DNA of 5,707 nucleotides from Verrucomicrobiota bacterium (GCA_026398285.1 JAPLTI010000286.1:1-5707), one strand, 5' to 3'; positions 1 through 5,319 are shown, numbered from the stretch's first letter. Notes: generated by a model not told the origin, from the letters alone. Translations and numbers: made by a program.

Positions 1-2
1 CC

Positions 3-872
3 AGCCAGCCAGACTGGTCGGACACCCGCATCACCCTCGAGCCCGATGGCACATTCGCCGTGGACCTCTCCAATCTCGCCGTCGGCAGCCTCGCTCCGCT
101 CGAAGACCAGCCCGTCTCTCGCCTGCATCTGGACAACACCGACGCCGACAACCTTGCACCGCTCTCGAGTCTTCCCCTGCGCCACCTCACCCTCAAACAA
201 AGCCGTGTCGCCGATCTCTCCCCCCTTTCCAAACTCCCCATCGAATATCTCGACCTCACCTCCACACCCGTCCGCGATGTCTCGCCCCTCGCCGGAATGC
301 CCCTCCGCCACCTTGTTCTCGACAACCTGCCCCTCGCCGAACTTCCCGATGTCCAGGGGATGCCGCTCGAACACCTCTCGATCCGCAACACCATCATCTT
401 CTACATCGACCGGCTTCGCGGCCTACCTCTGAGAACCCTCATAGCCGCCGCGCCTCACATCAGGGACCTCTCGCCCCTTGCCGACCTCCGCCTCGAAGCC
501 CTCGACATTTCTCAAAGCCGTGTTGGCGACCTCACCCCGCTCTCCCAAATGCCAACCCTGCACCGCCTCGACGCATCCGGTAGCCGCGTGTTTGATCTCG
601 AGGCGCTGTCAAATCTTCCCTTGGCCGAGCTCGACATTTCCAACACCAACACCACCGACCTCGCCCCCCTCTCCACAGTGCCGCCACCTCATTGCATCGG
701 AGCGCACCGCCATCGCCAATCCGCGCTTATTCGCGGAATCCCATCCACCTCGGGGTATGAACCGAGGAGATCGGTTACAAAGTCAAAGGGGTCGGGCATT
801 AATTCTTCATATTTAATCACGCTAATCAAGCGTTTGAATCAGGCAAAAGCACGAATTGGCCCCGCATTTTGA
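3..872 (+). CDS. Leucine-rich-repeat protein, C-terminal part (5' partial, probable 3' frameshift)
   Basis: The frame is open to the left edge, so the start is outside the window; a GTG at 60 is only an internal Val codon. From about codon 32 the protein is a series of 21-residue leucine-rich repeats of the type LRHLTLKQSRVADLSPLSKLP, with about eight units up to position ~683. Such repeats form a curved solenoid used for protein binding. In large bacterial proteins of this kind the LRR part often follows a kinase or other signalling domain, which cannot be seen here. After 683 the annotated frame loses the pattern and ends in unrelated sequence at 872. The +1 frame from 685 (HLIASERTAIANPRLF, stop at 814-816) continues the repeat instead. 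Restoring a CTGCG after 683 would join the two frames. The tail to 872 is therefore probably not native. The LRR identity is certain; the parent family is not recognised. Confidence 0.72.
   Translation, partial: SQPDWSDTRITLEPDGTFAVDLSNLAVGSLAPLEDQPVSRLHLDNTDADNLAPLSSLPLRHLTLKQSRVADLSPLSKLPIEYLDLTSTPVRDVSPLAGMPLRHLVLDNLPLAELPDVQGMPLEHLSIRNTIIFYIDRLRGLPLRTLIAAAPHIRDLSPLADLRLEALDISQSRVGDLTPLSQMPTLHRLDASGSRVFDLEALSNLPLAELDISNTNTTDLAPLSTVPPPHCIGAHRHRQSALIRGIPSTSGYEPRRSVTKSKGSGINSSYLITLIKRLNQAKARIGPAF
720..833. repeat. Hairpin cluster with a GGGGTCGGGCATTAATTC motif
   Basis: Three small inverted repeats lie in a row: TCCGCG/CGCGGA (720-725 with 732-737), AACCGA/TCGGTT (760-765 with 771-776) and ACGCT/AGCGT (819-823 with 829-833). 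Between the last two is AAAGGGGTCGGGCATTAATT (786-805). From memory, very similar AT-switching sequence recurs in many bacterial genomes near REP-associated Y1 transposases, but I cannot confirm that here. It sits where the LRR gene decays, which would fit a repeat inserted at the gene's 3' end. Confidence 0.3.
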
Positions 873-983
873 CGCACTGGGTTTGACGGGGTTGCTGTGA
901 AGTCTCATCGCTGAGAATTGCTGATGCCGACGAGGACGTCGGCGGTCCGGTCGAGAACTTTTCTCCGTGTCTCCGTGAGAGGC
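867..983. repeat. Dispersed repeat R3, copy A
   Basis: Starts TTTTGACGCACTGGGTTTG, passes through a CATCGCTGAG block and a GCCGAC/GTCGGC hairpin, and ends TCTCCGTGAGAGGC. The same blocks in the same order recur at 1404-1549, where an extra ~30 bases sit between the hairpin and the CTCCGTGTCT block. No reading frame across it resembles a protein I recognise. Confidence 0.7.
926..943. repeat. REP-like hairpin, copy 1
   Basis: Perfect 6-bp stem GCCGAC/GTCGGC with loop GAGGAC. Two further hairpins in this window share the position-for-position design (1099-1116 and 1466-1483). Confidence 0.6.
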
Positions 984-986
984 TTG

Positions 987-1096
987 CGCCAAGACGGGCG
1001 ACCTCGAAGGTGATCTCCATGGCACGGCGTGGATCGAAGGAGTCGGAGTGATGTGGCGGGTAACGGGTCCAATTTTCCGGGCATCGCTGAGCAGAG
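987..1096. repeat. Dispersed repeat R2, copy A (110 bp)
   Basis: Ungapped match to 3105-3214 with about 7 mismatches in 110 bases, by eye. It runs from CGCCAAGACGGGCGACCTCG to CATCGCTGAGCAGAG. Read on the minus strand, one frame gives DPRRAMEITFEVARLGAS, which looks protein-like. However, most differences between the copies change the amino acid (Pro/Leu, His/Gln, Ser/Phe, Phe/Leu, Ala/Val), so at least one copy is no longer under coding constraint. Confidence 0.75.
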
Positions 1097-1098
1097 AG

Positions 1099-1116
1099 GC
1101 CGAGGAGGACCTCGGC
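1099..1116. repeat. REP-like hairpin, copy 2 (compensated stem)
   Basis: Stem GCCGAG/CTCGGC with the same GAGGAC loop as at 926-943. The C-G closing pair of copy 1 is replaced by G-C, which keeps pairing. It is followed by GTTCCCACGAAGTGAAACCC, a block that recurs after hairpin 3 as GTTCCCATAAAGCGAAACCC. Confidence 0.6.
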
Positions 1117-1170
1117 GTTCCCACGAAGTGAAACCCCCGCCCGGCCAGTCCTTGCCCGCAAACCCCTGCG

Positions 1171-1402
1171 TGCAATCCAAAACTTGGAACAGCTTTTCAG
1201 TGGAGCTTCCTAAAAAGCCATGGCGTGTTTCGCATCGAAATTCGGTCAGCGACGGCGCGCTAACCCTACCTTGCCGAAATGAGCGCGCTACCACGCAGCG
1301 ATTGCGACTAGGCTGGAACGGTCGGCGCTTCGTTGATGGCGTCGAGAAGCAGACGAATCTTTCCGAAGTCGCGTTTCTTGGGCACAAGGACGATGCGGGG
1401 CA
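1171..1402. repeat. Dispersed repeat R1, copy A (~230 bp)
   Basis: Matches 5480-5700 in the same orientation. It starts TGCAATCCAAAACTTGGAA, includes the hairpin 1244-1265 and ends at GATGCGGGGCA. The 1171-1240 part differs by several indels, whereas 1272-1402 is nearly identical with only scattered substitutions. R1 is a gene end plus its 3' untranslated region on the minus strand. Here the T-tract after the terminator hairpin is degraded (GAATTTCG on the minus strand), unlike in copy B. Confidence 0.85.
1308..1402 (-). pseudogene. Truncated 3' end of a minus-strand gene (paralogue of the one at 5606-5707)
   Basis: Reading leftward from 1400, 30 codons encode a peptide starting PRIVLVPKKRDFGK and ending NEAPTVPA, with stop TAG at 1310-1308. 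The same peptide and the same stop codon occur at 5698-5606. The seven base differences within these codons (for example ATC/ATA, CTT/CTC, AAG/AAA, CTG/TTG, GCC/GCG) are all silent. Upstream of 1403 the frame runs straight into repeat R3 and reaches a TGA about a dozen codons on, with no start codon in that stretch. This copy is therefore a gene fragment. The protein family is not recognised. Confidence 0.55.
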
Positions 1403-1403
1403 G

Positions 1404-1549
1404 TTTTGACGCATTGGGTTTGGCGGAGCTGCCGTAGAGTCATCGCAGAAAGTTGCTGTGCTGATGCCGACGAGGGCGTCAGCGTTCCCATAAAGCGAAA
1501 CCCCGCCCACCCGTTCCTTGCCTCCGTGTCTTGTGTCTCTGTGAGAGGC
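1404..1549. repeat. Dispersed repeat R3, copy B
   Basis: Second copy of the 867-983 unit: TTTTGACGCATTGGGTTTG, a CATCGC block, a GCCGAC hairpin and GTCTCTGTGAGAGGC. It abuts repeat R1 at 1402/1404 and the methyltransferase fragment at about 1559, so it lies exactly at the truncation point of that gene. Confidence 0.7.
1466..1483. repeat. REP-like hairpin, copy 3 (one mismatch)
   Basis: GCCGAC/GTCAGC around the loop GAGGGC. Five of six pairs hold, with a C·A at the third position on the plus strand; transcribed from the minus strand this becomes a G·U wobble. Confidence 0.5.
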
Positions 1550-1559
1550 TCTCCCCAAG

Positions 1560-1673
1560 GCGACCCTGAACAGCGACACCAGCAGTCCCTTCGACAAACC
1601 CAAGATCGGTAGAATCGCCATCAAAGTGATCAACCACCTCGGTGATGAGGTGCTGAAAGTGTTCCGAGTTTGA
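1560..1673 (+). pseudogene. 3' remnant of a type III restriction-modification DNA methyltransferase (mod-like)
   Basis: The frame reads ATLNSDTSSPFDKPK and then IAIKVINHLGDEVLKVFRV before TGA at 1671-1673. From memory, this ending (IAVKVIN-H-GDEVxKV) is characteristic of the C-terminus of adenine-specific methyltransferases of the type III Mod class. Those proteins are several hundred residues long and carry catalytic DPPY and FxGxG motifs. Only about 37 codons remain and neither motif is present. The upstream boundary coincides with the end of repeat R3, where the expected Trp codon before Ala-Thr-Leu is lost. It ends 60 bases before the ATPase gene, on the same strand, so an intact ancestor would have been its upstream neighbour. 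The family call rests on a short peptide. Confidence 0.55.
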
Positions 1674-1685
1674 AGTTTATTAGGA

Positions 1686-1708
1686 GGTTTACAAAGTTCT
1701 TGTAAACC
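1686..1708. promoter_or_regulatory. Perfect 9-bp inverted repeat, candidate operator
   Basis: GGTTTACAA (1686-1694) and TTGTAAACC (1700-1708) are exact reverse complements around AGTTC. The right arm contains the -35 hexamer of the promoter of the downstream ATPase gene. A dimeric repressor bound here would block RNA polymerase. It could alternatively be a weak hairpin at the end of the mod remnant, but no T-tract follows. Confidence 0.55.
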
Positions 1709-1727
1709 ATCATAATTTTGATATAAT
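1700..1727 (+). promoter_or_regulatory. Sigma-70-type promoter of the ATPase gene, leaderless geometry
   Basis: -35 TTGTAA (1700-1705, 4 of 6 consensus), 16-base spacer, -10 TATAAT (1722-1727, perfect). Transcription would start about 7 bases on, at or within a base or two of the ATG at 1734. There is no Shine-Dalgarno near that ATG; the GGAGG at 1683-1687 is about 46 bases away and upstream of the -10 box. Confidence 0.6.
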
Positions 1728-1733
1728 TCAGCC

Positions 1734-2924
1734 ATGGACCCAATTAAAAATCCTTATGCGCCCGGGGCGGGAACCCCTCCACCCGAACTCGCGGGACGTG
1801 ACGAGCTTCGTGAAACGGTGCGGATTGCATTAGAGCGAGTGAGAGCAGGCAGGCCGACCAAGAGTATCCTAATGGTGGGATTGCGAGGCGTCGGCAAGAC
1901 GGTCTTGTTGGATAAATTACGCGATGATGCTGCGGCATTGGGAATGGAGACCATACGCGTGGAAGCTCCAGAAAACAGGTCTTTACCAGCTATTCTGGCA
2001 CCACAACTTCGGCAAGCGCTACTCCGCCTGTCCCGCAACGAGCAGGCCAAAGAACTGGCACAGCGGGCGTTGAGGGGATTAGCGGGCTTTGCGAAAGCAT
2101 TGAAGGTAAAGTATCAGGATATCGAAGTCGGTATGGATTTTGAGCCCGAGCCAGGTTTGGCCGACAATGGCGATTTGGAACACGACTTGCAGGCGTTGCT
2201 TGAGGTGTCGGGCGCGGCTGCAAAAAAGGCGGGAACTGCTCTGGTCATGTTTGTGGATGAATTGCAATACGTGGACGAGGAGCAGCTTGCCTCGCTCATC
2301 ACCGCCCTGCACCGTTCAGCCCAACGCTCACTACCCGTCGTATTGGTGGGAGCAGGGCTTCCCCAGTTGCCGGGAAAAATGGGACGAGCTAAATCCTACG
2401 CCGAGAGGTTGTTTGATTTTCCGCAAATCGGCCCTTTATCCGTGGAGGCAGCAAGGATCGCAATCCGCAAACCGGCTGCCGAGCAAGGAATAAATGTGAA
2501 CGAGGACGCCTTGGATCAGATCATCAAGGAAACTCGCGGATATCCTTATTTCCTCCAAGAATGGGGCAAACATTCGTGGGATGTGGCTACGAGTTCGCCC
2601 ATTACCCTTGCGGATGTCAAACATGCAACCACATCGGCAATCGCGGCTCTGGATGATAGTTTCTTCCGGGTTCGGTTTGATCGGCTCACTCCACTCGAAA
2701 AAAGATATCTACGGGCAATGTCTGATATAGGAGCAGGACCACACCGCTCGGGAGACATCGCCGAAAAGGTCGGGCGTGATGTCACCTCGCTCGGCCCGAC
2801 CCGTAGCCAGTTAATTGTTAAAGGCATGATCTGGAGCCCCAGTCATGGCGACACCGCTTTCACTGTTCCCTTGTTTGATGCATTCATGAAACGCATTATG
2901 CCGGGAGACGAATGGCGGCAATGA
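1734..2924 (+). CDS. AAA/STAND-type ATP-binding protein
   Basis: A 396-residue cytoplasmic NTPase. The N-terminus NPYAPGAGTPPPELAGRDEL is the usual lead-in of AAA_16/Orc1-Cdc6-like ATPases. Walker A is GLRGVGKT (49-56). Walker B is ALVMFVDELQY (169-179), with D175 binding Mg2+ and E176 as the catalytic acid. A sensor-1-like strand VVLVGAGLPQL lies at 202-212 and an AERLF arginine at 225. Residues ~310-396 look like a winged helix that could bind DNA or a partner. The protein is full length and undisrupted. ATG 1734 is chosen because the promoter ends just before it and the next Met (47) lies at the Walker A strand. It is more AT-rich than the gene that follows, which hints at a separate origin. 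These ATPases occur alone or in mobile and defence loci, and no specific role can be assigned. An operator-like repeat overlaps its promoter. Confidence 0.88.
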   Translation: MDPIKNPYAPGAGTPPPELAGRDELRETVRIALERVRAGRPTKSILMVGLRGVGKTVLLDKLRDDAAALGMETIRVEAPENRSLPAILAPQLRQALLRLSRNEQAKELAQRALRGLAGFAKALKVKYQDIEVGMDFEPEPGLADNGDLEHDLQALLEVSGAAAKKAGTALVMFVDELQYVDEEQLASLITALHRSAQRSLPVVLVGAGLPQLPGKMGRAKSYAERLFDFPQIGPLSVEAARIAIRKPAAEQGINVNEDALDQIIKETRGYPYFLQEWGKHSWDVATSSPITLADVKHATTSAIAALDDSFFRVRFDRLTPLEKRYLRAMSDIGAGPHRSGDIAEKVGRDVTSLGPTRSQLIVKGMIWSPSHGDTAFTVPLFDAFMKRIMPGDEWRQ

Positions 2925-3104
2925 GGTCCAATCAAACTCAAGGAGAGTCGGCGTCTCGCCGATATCCATTACCAGATTGATTCGGTCAAAGTCCCGCATG
3001 GAAACCCGTGGCGATTCAAATTGAAGAGGACTTCAAAGCAAATTCGCTTGGGCAAGAATATTCTGATTATTTTTTCTCGGGGTTCGCGTAGTCGAGCCCG
3101 CTTT
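2925..3104. other. Intergenic stretch without a gene
   Basis: Apart from the hairpin at 2948-2962 I see no gene here. A plus-strand frame from about 2979 to the TAG at 3090-3092 gives VAIQIEEDFKANSLGQEYSD and a few more residues, but it has no start with a ribosome site and matches nothing I recognise. On the minus strand the frame that runs through repeat R2 ends at 3067 with GLDYANPEKK, again protein-like but without a supported start. Both may be gene debris. Confidence 0.4.
2948..2962 (+). terminator. Hairpin downstream of the ATPase gene
   Basis: Perfect 6-bp stem TCGGCG/CGCCGA with loop TCT, 23 bases after the stop codon. No T-tract follows (TATCCATT), so it is at best a weak or Rho-assisted terminator, or an RNA 3'-end protector. 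Confidence 0.35.
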
Positions 3105-3214
3105 CGCCAAGACGGGCGACCTCGAAGGTGATCTCCATGACACGGCGCGGATCGAGGGAGTCGAAGTGCTGTAACGGGTAACGGGTCCAATTTTCCGGGC
3201 ATCGCTGAGCAGAG
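3105..3214. repeat. Dispersed repeat R2, copy B
   Basis: Same 110 bases as 987-1096, same orientation, no indels, about 94% identity by eye. On the minus strand the protein-like frame reads DSLDPRRVMEITFEVARLGE and continues to a TAA at 3067. It lies between the ATPase and XRE-ImmA genes, about 70 bases before the latter's promoter. Confidence 0.75.
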
Positions 3215-3282
3215 GGCACCACAAAATAGTGTGATCCTGTGTAGCGCGCTGCACAACCTGTGGGTATTATTAGAATCAATGG

Positions 3283-3311
3283 TTGACAAAAAAATAATAA
3301 TAAAATATTCT
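3283..3311 (+). promoter_or_regulatory. Promoter of the XRE-ImmA gene, probably leaderless
   Basis: -35 TTGACA (3283-3288, perfect), 17-base spacer made almost only of A and T, -10 TATTCT (3306-3311, 4 of 6). The expected start of transcription, about 7-8 bases on, coincides with the ATG at 3319. No Shine-Dalgarno precedes that ATG. The AT-rich block contrasts sharply with the GC-rich coding sequence. Inverted TATTATT (3265-3271) and AATAATA (3293-3299) flank the -35 box and could be an autoregulatory site, but low complexity makes this weak. Confidence 0.55.
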
Positions 3312-3318
3312 GTCTACT

Positions 3319-4395
3319 ATGACGACACCAACATTGTCTTCGATGGAAAATCTCTTCGGCGTCCGGCTCCGGCAGGCGCGGGAGCGGCGTGGTTTGTCGA
3401 TGCGGGATTTGCAGAGTCGCATGCCGGGGGGCATCTCGGTGGCGGCTATTAGCAAATATGAAAAAGGGCAGATGAAGCCGACTCTTCGCATGGTGGAGGC
3501 ACTGAGTATGGCGCTGGAAATGCCGGAGGATTTTTTCCGGCGTCCGCTCAAGGCGAAACTCGACGGCCTGAAATTTCGCTGCAAGTCGAGCCTGCTTGCC
3601 AAGGACGAGAACCGAGTGAAGGGCGAGGCGGAGGATTTTTTCGAGCGGTATGTCGAGCTGGAGGATTTGTTGGGCATGACCGAGAAGTTTCAAAATCCGC
3701 TTGAGGGCGTGCAAGTCGGTGGGCCGGCGGATGTGGAGGGCGCGGTCGAGCGGGTGCGGGCGGAGTGGCGGCTGGGTGAGGCGCCGATCCAATCGGTGGT
3801 GGCCCTGCTGGAGGAGCGGCATCTGATGGTGCATTTGGCGGATGCGCCGGAGGCGTTTGATGGCTTCGCCGGGAAGGCCGGGCAGCGCGATGTGATCGCT
3901 TTGAACCGAAATTTTCCCGTGGACCGAATCCGCTTCAGCGCGATGCACGAGCTGGGACACATCCTGCTGGATGCGGCGATCACCCACCTTCCGGAACTGG
4001 AGCAGGAGACGATCTGCCACCGCTTCGCCGGGGCCATGTTGTTGCCCTTGGGTCGTTTCTTGGACCTCTTCGGCGGCCACCGCAAGCATGTGGATCTCCA
4101 GGAACTCAAGCAGGTGAAGGAAATGTTCGGCGTCTCCTGCGCGGCGCAGCTGAAGCGGGCCGAGGGGCTGGGGCTCATGGCGGCTGGCACGATGCAACGC
4201 GTTTGGATCGAGTGGAGCCGCCGGGGATTCCGGAAAAACGATCCCGGTGCCTGCCATTTCGTGGAGGAGCCAATGCGCTTCACGCTTCTTCTGCGGCAGG
4301 CCGTGGCCGAGAACCGCATCTCGCAAGGCAAGGCGGCCATGCTCGCGGGAAAGCCGCTCCAAGAGTTTCAAAACACCCTCGTCATCCTGCCATGA
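3319..4395 (+). CDS. XRE-family HTH / ImmA-IrrE metallopeptidase fusion protein
   Basis: A 358-residue fusion. Residues ~13-73 form an XRE/Cro-type helix-turn-helix (FGVRLRQARERRGLSMRDL, then ISVAAISKYEKGQMKP), expected to bind operator DNA. A linker leads to a zinc peptidase domain with the HExxH motif in SAMHELGHILLD (H210, E211, H214). The probable third ligand is E230 in ETICHRFAGAMLLP, the ExxAN-x-FA signature of the ImmA/IrrE family. All catalytic residues are present. Such fusions act as repressors or antitoxins that can be relieved by proteolysis, and often sit before a toxin gene. The stop codon overlaps the ATG of the next gene (ATGA at 4392-4395), so the two are translationally coupled. 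ATG 3319 is preferred from promoter position; Met9 (3343) is an alternative start with no better ribosome site. Confidence 0.92.
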   Translation: MTTPTLSSMENLFGVRLRQARERRGLSMRDLQSRMPGGISVAAISKYEKGQMKPTLRMVEALSMALEMPEDFFRRPLKAKLDGLKFRCKSSLLAKDENRVKGEAEDFFERYVELEDLLGMTEKFQNPLEGVQVGGPADVEGAVERVRAEWRLGEAPIQSVVALLEERHLMVHLADAPEAFDGFAGKAGQRDVIALNRNFPVDRIRFSAMHELGHILLDAAITHLPELEQETICHRFAGAMLLPLGRFLDLFGGHRKHVDLQELKQVKEMFGVSCAAQLKRAEGLGLMAAGTMQRVWIEWSRRGFRKNDPGACHFVEEPMRFTLLLRQAVAENRISQGKAAMLAGKPLQEFQNTLVILP

Positions 4396-4931
4396 ACCTC
4401 GCCCTCCACGATCTCCATACCTTCCAAACCCTCCGCCGCGAGGGACAAACCGGCGACTGGGCGGAGCGTGGGATTGTGGCTTGGGCGCCGCACGGCATGG
4501 TGTGCGAGAATGCCTGCCTGCGTGAATATGTGGGCGAGGGTGCTGTTACTGTCCACTCCGCCAGCATCCCCGAGAGCGAGACGGGATTTTACGAGACCTT
4601 TCGTGAGAGCTTTTCCAGGAGCCTGGTCGAGACGGAGGTGCGCCTGCTCTTTCTTGCAAAGCGCAACGAGAGCGTGGTCTTCACCAGCGATGGTCTGGTG
4701 AGGGGCTGTGCCGAGCGCTTGGGCCTCTGTTGCTGGAGCGGCGACACCGAAGATCTCAATGTGCTCTTCCCGATTCCGCGCCATGAGACGCCCGGCGCCA
4801 CGAAACGGGAGACGCCACAACATTTTCCGACCCGCCGGCAAGTGCCGGGCCGGGACGAATCCATGGGGACAGAGGGTAGGCACGCGCGTGGTCTGAACGC
4901 GCCCCCTCCCCTCTCCGCGACCATGCAGTGA
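4392..4931 (+). CDS. PIN-like domain protein, putative toxin partner of the XRE-ImmA protein
   Basis: A 179-residue protein whose ATG overlaps the stop of the XRE-ImmA gene, with no ribosome site of its own. The arrangement fits a PIN-fold ribonuclease: a first strand LALHDLHTF with D7, a conserved-looking VCENACLREY (E39, E45), a helix ETEVRLLFLAKR (E80, E82), then VVFTSDGLVRGCAERLGL with D100. These would supply the acidic metal site, and the last segment closely resembles the usual end of PIN domains. I infer an RNA-cleaving toxin controlled by the upstream protein. The first motif is not canonical (HD rather than LD-[ST]), so activity is uncertain. From about residue 132 (nucleotide 4785) the protein becomes Arg/Pro/Gly-rich and unlike a PIN domain; this tail contains a CCGGC/GCCGG hairpin and may be acquired repeat sequence. 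Confidence 0.6.
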   Translation: MNLALHDLHTFQTLRREGQTGDWAERGIVAWAPHGMVCENACLREYVGEGAVTVHSASIPESETGFYETFRESFSRSLVETEVRLLFLAKRNESVVFTSDGLVRGCAERLGLCCWSGDTEDLNVLFPIPRHETPGATKRETPQHFPTRRQVPGRDESMGTEGRHARGLNAPPPLSATMQ

Positions 4932-4942
4932 AATTGAACCAG

Positions 4943-4948
4943 AAGGAA
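4943..4948 (+). promoter_or_regulatory. Shine-Dalgarno of the 120-aa protein gene
   Basis: AAGGAA, 8 bases before ATG 4957. It fixes that start, and it is the only clear ribosome site before a plus-strand gene in this window. Confidence 0.65.
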
Positions 4949-4956
4949 TATCGACC

Positions 4957-5319
4957 ATGAGTTTATCTCTTATCGAAAAAACCGACGAAGTTCTCAGAGC
5001 GTGGGAAAACCTCGCACCTGAAGCCACATTTTCTGGCCTGACGGTGCAGGAGTTCCGTGAAACCTCTCAACCCCTACTGGAAATCCGCGAGCGCATTGCG
5101 CTGCTGGATCAACAGCGCCAGGGCGCGAAGGCCGCACGCGACATAGCCGAGAAGGAAATGGTGATCAATCTTCAGTTGATCGTTGATTCCATCAAAGGCG
5201 CCAAGGAATACGGCAAGGACTCCGAGCTGTATGCCGCGATTGGATATGTCACCCGCTCCGCAAGACAGTCCGGGTGGATCCGCAAGAAGGCCCAGCCCGA
5301 GACTGCACTTGTGAAGTGA
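4957..5319 (+). CDS. Conserved-type hypothetical protein, 120 aa
   Basis: A small soluble, mostly helical protein with no signal peptide or membrane segment. Residues ~1-20 form an amphipathic helix, FSGLTVQEF follows at 25-33, and residues ~40-72 are a charged helix of coiled-coil character. The C-terminal part, IVDSIKGAKEYGKDSELYAA and IGYVTRSARQSGWIRKK, resembles a small family I remember from Verrucomicrobiota, Planctomycetota and cyanobacteria (VVNSVKGD..GEDS.LYEAMGY pattern) that has no known function. It begins 25 bases after the PIN-like gene with its own Shine-Dalgarno and no evident promoter, so co-transcription with the XRE-ImmA/PIN pair is plausible. Whether it belongs to that system functionally is unknown. 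The gene is complete and undisrupted. Confidence 0.8.
   Translation: MSLSLIEKTDEVLRAWENLAPEATFSGLTVQEFRETSQPLLEIRERIALLDQQRQGAKAARDIAEKEMVINLQLIVDSIKGAKEYGKDSELYAAIGYVTRSARQSGWIRKKAQPETALVK

Noticed and set aside
1029..1409. 126-codon plus-strand open frame
   Set aside because: It is composed of repeats R2 and R1 with no ribosome site or recognisable motif, and is antisense to the better supported R1 peptide.
867..1559. CRISPR array or tandem repeat
   Set aside because: The repeated blocks differ in length, order and spacing and no regular repeat-spacer pattern is present.
905..1735. 276-codon minus-strand open frame across the repeat region
   Set aside because: It crosses three unrelated repeats, the mod remnant and the ATPase promoter, has no domain, and reads R1 in a different frame from the one showing synonymous-only differences.
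2921..2980. Mini-ORF starting in the ATGA at the end of the ATPase gene (about 19 codons)
   Set aside because: Too short, contains the hairpin at 2948-2962, no similarity to anything recognised.
3067..4371. Long minus-strand open frame (434 codons) opposite the XRE-ImmA gene
   Set aside because: It is antisense to a gene with clear HTH and HExxH motifs, reads as Arg/His/Leu-rich nonsense there, and is explained by the GC-rich codon pattern of the plus strand. Only its last part, through repeat R2, looks protein-like.
4368..5027. 219-codon minus-strand open frame opposite the PIN-like gene
   Set aside because: Shadow of the overlapping plus-strand genes; no ribosome site and no motif.
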